Origin: an uncultured Porphyromonas sp.
GTDB taxonomy: Bacteria > Bacteroidota > Bacteroidia > Bacteroidales > Porphyromonadaceae
Direction: 5' to 3'
DNA: 23,104 nucleotides
NCBI GenBank assembly: GCA_900546675.1
Contig: URDQ01000022.1
Span: 1-23,104 of the forward strand
Shown: one piece after another, positions 22,897 through 23,104 of the stretch
Layout of the letters: the number at the start of each line of letters is the position of its first letter
Numbering within the stretch: position 1 is the stretch's first letter
The notes under the pieces: model-generated
What the model was told of the DNA's origin: nothing
Database searches by the model: none
The model's input: only the letters and a program-made list of their open reading frames with translations
Program-made: the position numbers and the translations under genes

Positions 22897-22928
22897 CTTC
22901 ATAGTCAAAAGAGTTTATTGCACGATAG

Positions 22929-23040
22929 CCACGTGGAGAATCGACGTTCCCCACCAGGCTGTTTTTCGTTTCCTACGGAGGAACGAAAAGTTTCCAAGGG
23001 TGGAAATTTTATTTTCCAAGGCTGGAAACTTTTTGGAAAC
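22929..23040. repeat. Second palindromic intergenic repeat element
   Basis: The element opens with CCACGTGGAGAAT (22929-22941), identical to 9775-9787. A hairpin follows in which TTTTCGTT (22963-22970) plus CCT pairs with AGG plus AACGAAAA (22982-22989), with one bulged T. Then two 16-base units with a 22-base period appear, TTTCCAAGGGTGGAAA (22991-23006) and TTTCCAAGGCTGGAAA (23013-23028), each a 6-bp inverted repeat, and a GGAAAC remnant near 23035. Nothing here looks coding. The window ends 64 bases later. Confidence 0.7.
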
Positions 23041-23104
23041 CTGCGAGAGAGTGTCCTCTTCCTGAAAAAAGTACACAGTTGGGAAGGTGTTACTGAGATG
23101 GTAC

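Noticed and set aside
22856..23065. 69-codon plus-strand open frame after pepD
   Set aside because: It begins inside the pepD terminator stem and runs through the palindromic repeat element; the composition follows the repeats rather than a protein.

Overview
The window looks like chromosomal DNA of a Bacteroidales bacterium, most likely a Porphyromonas of the asaccharolytica/uenonis type. This is an inference from several signs: protein styles (choice-of-anchor J / ASH surface proteins ending in T9SS-like sorting domains, a WbqC-lepB-dapB cluster, a Bacteroidales-type long LepB, a PepD dipeptidase), promoters of the Bacteroidota form TAnnTTTG (usually TACCTTTG), few Shine-Dalgarno sequences, and a GC content that looks near 50%. 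No rRNA, tRNA, transposase, phage module or CRISPR array is visible.

Layout. (1) Positions 1-3091, minus strand: a glutathione peroxidase, an NfeD-like membrane protein and a slipin/stomatin SPFH protein form a tight probable operon behind a clear promoter. A BRO-N/Fic fusion protein follows, and an open frame runs off the window's left edge. (2) Positions 3177-9522, minus strand: a complete tripartite efflux operon in the order TetR regulator, TolC-type outer membrane protein, membrane fusion protein, RND pump. It has an operator-like set of inverted repeats upstream and a strong intrinsic terminator downstream. (3) Positions 9523-9975: a non-coding stretch rich in ACGT-centred palindromes and short direct repeats. 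(4) Positions 9976-16694: two large secreted modular proteins transcribed divergently from a shared 263-bp region. Both carry signal peptides, choice-of-anchor J-like and ASH-like modules, and C-terminal domains like T9SS type A sorting signals. (5) Positions 16752-21255, minus strand: a probable six-gene run of a small membrane protein, an OmpH/Skp-like lipoprotein, dapB, lepB, a degenerate S26 signal-peptidase homologue and a WbqC-like protein. The last three overlap or nearly overlap. (6) Positions 21353-22816, plus strand: pepD, divergent from the previous run, sharing a palindromic promoter region. (7) Positions 22817-23104: a terminator, then a second palindromic repeat element that shares a 13-base word with the one at 9.7 kb.

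Working together: the efflux operon should export toxic compounds and be switched by its own TetR. The lepB cluster mixes envelope biogenesis (signal peptidase, periplasmic chaperone) with lysine/diaminopimelate synthesis for peptidoglycan. The two modular proteins probably sit on the cell surface. I see no convincing new multi-gene defence or mobile system. The points most worth a second look are the catalytically degenerate S26 homologue kept beside lepB, the BRO-N/Fic protein, the palindromic intergenic repeats, and the palindromic divergent promoter at pepD.
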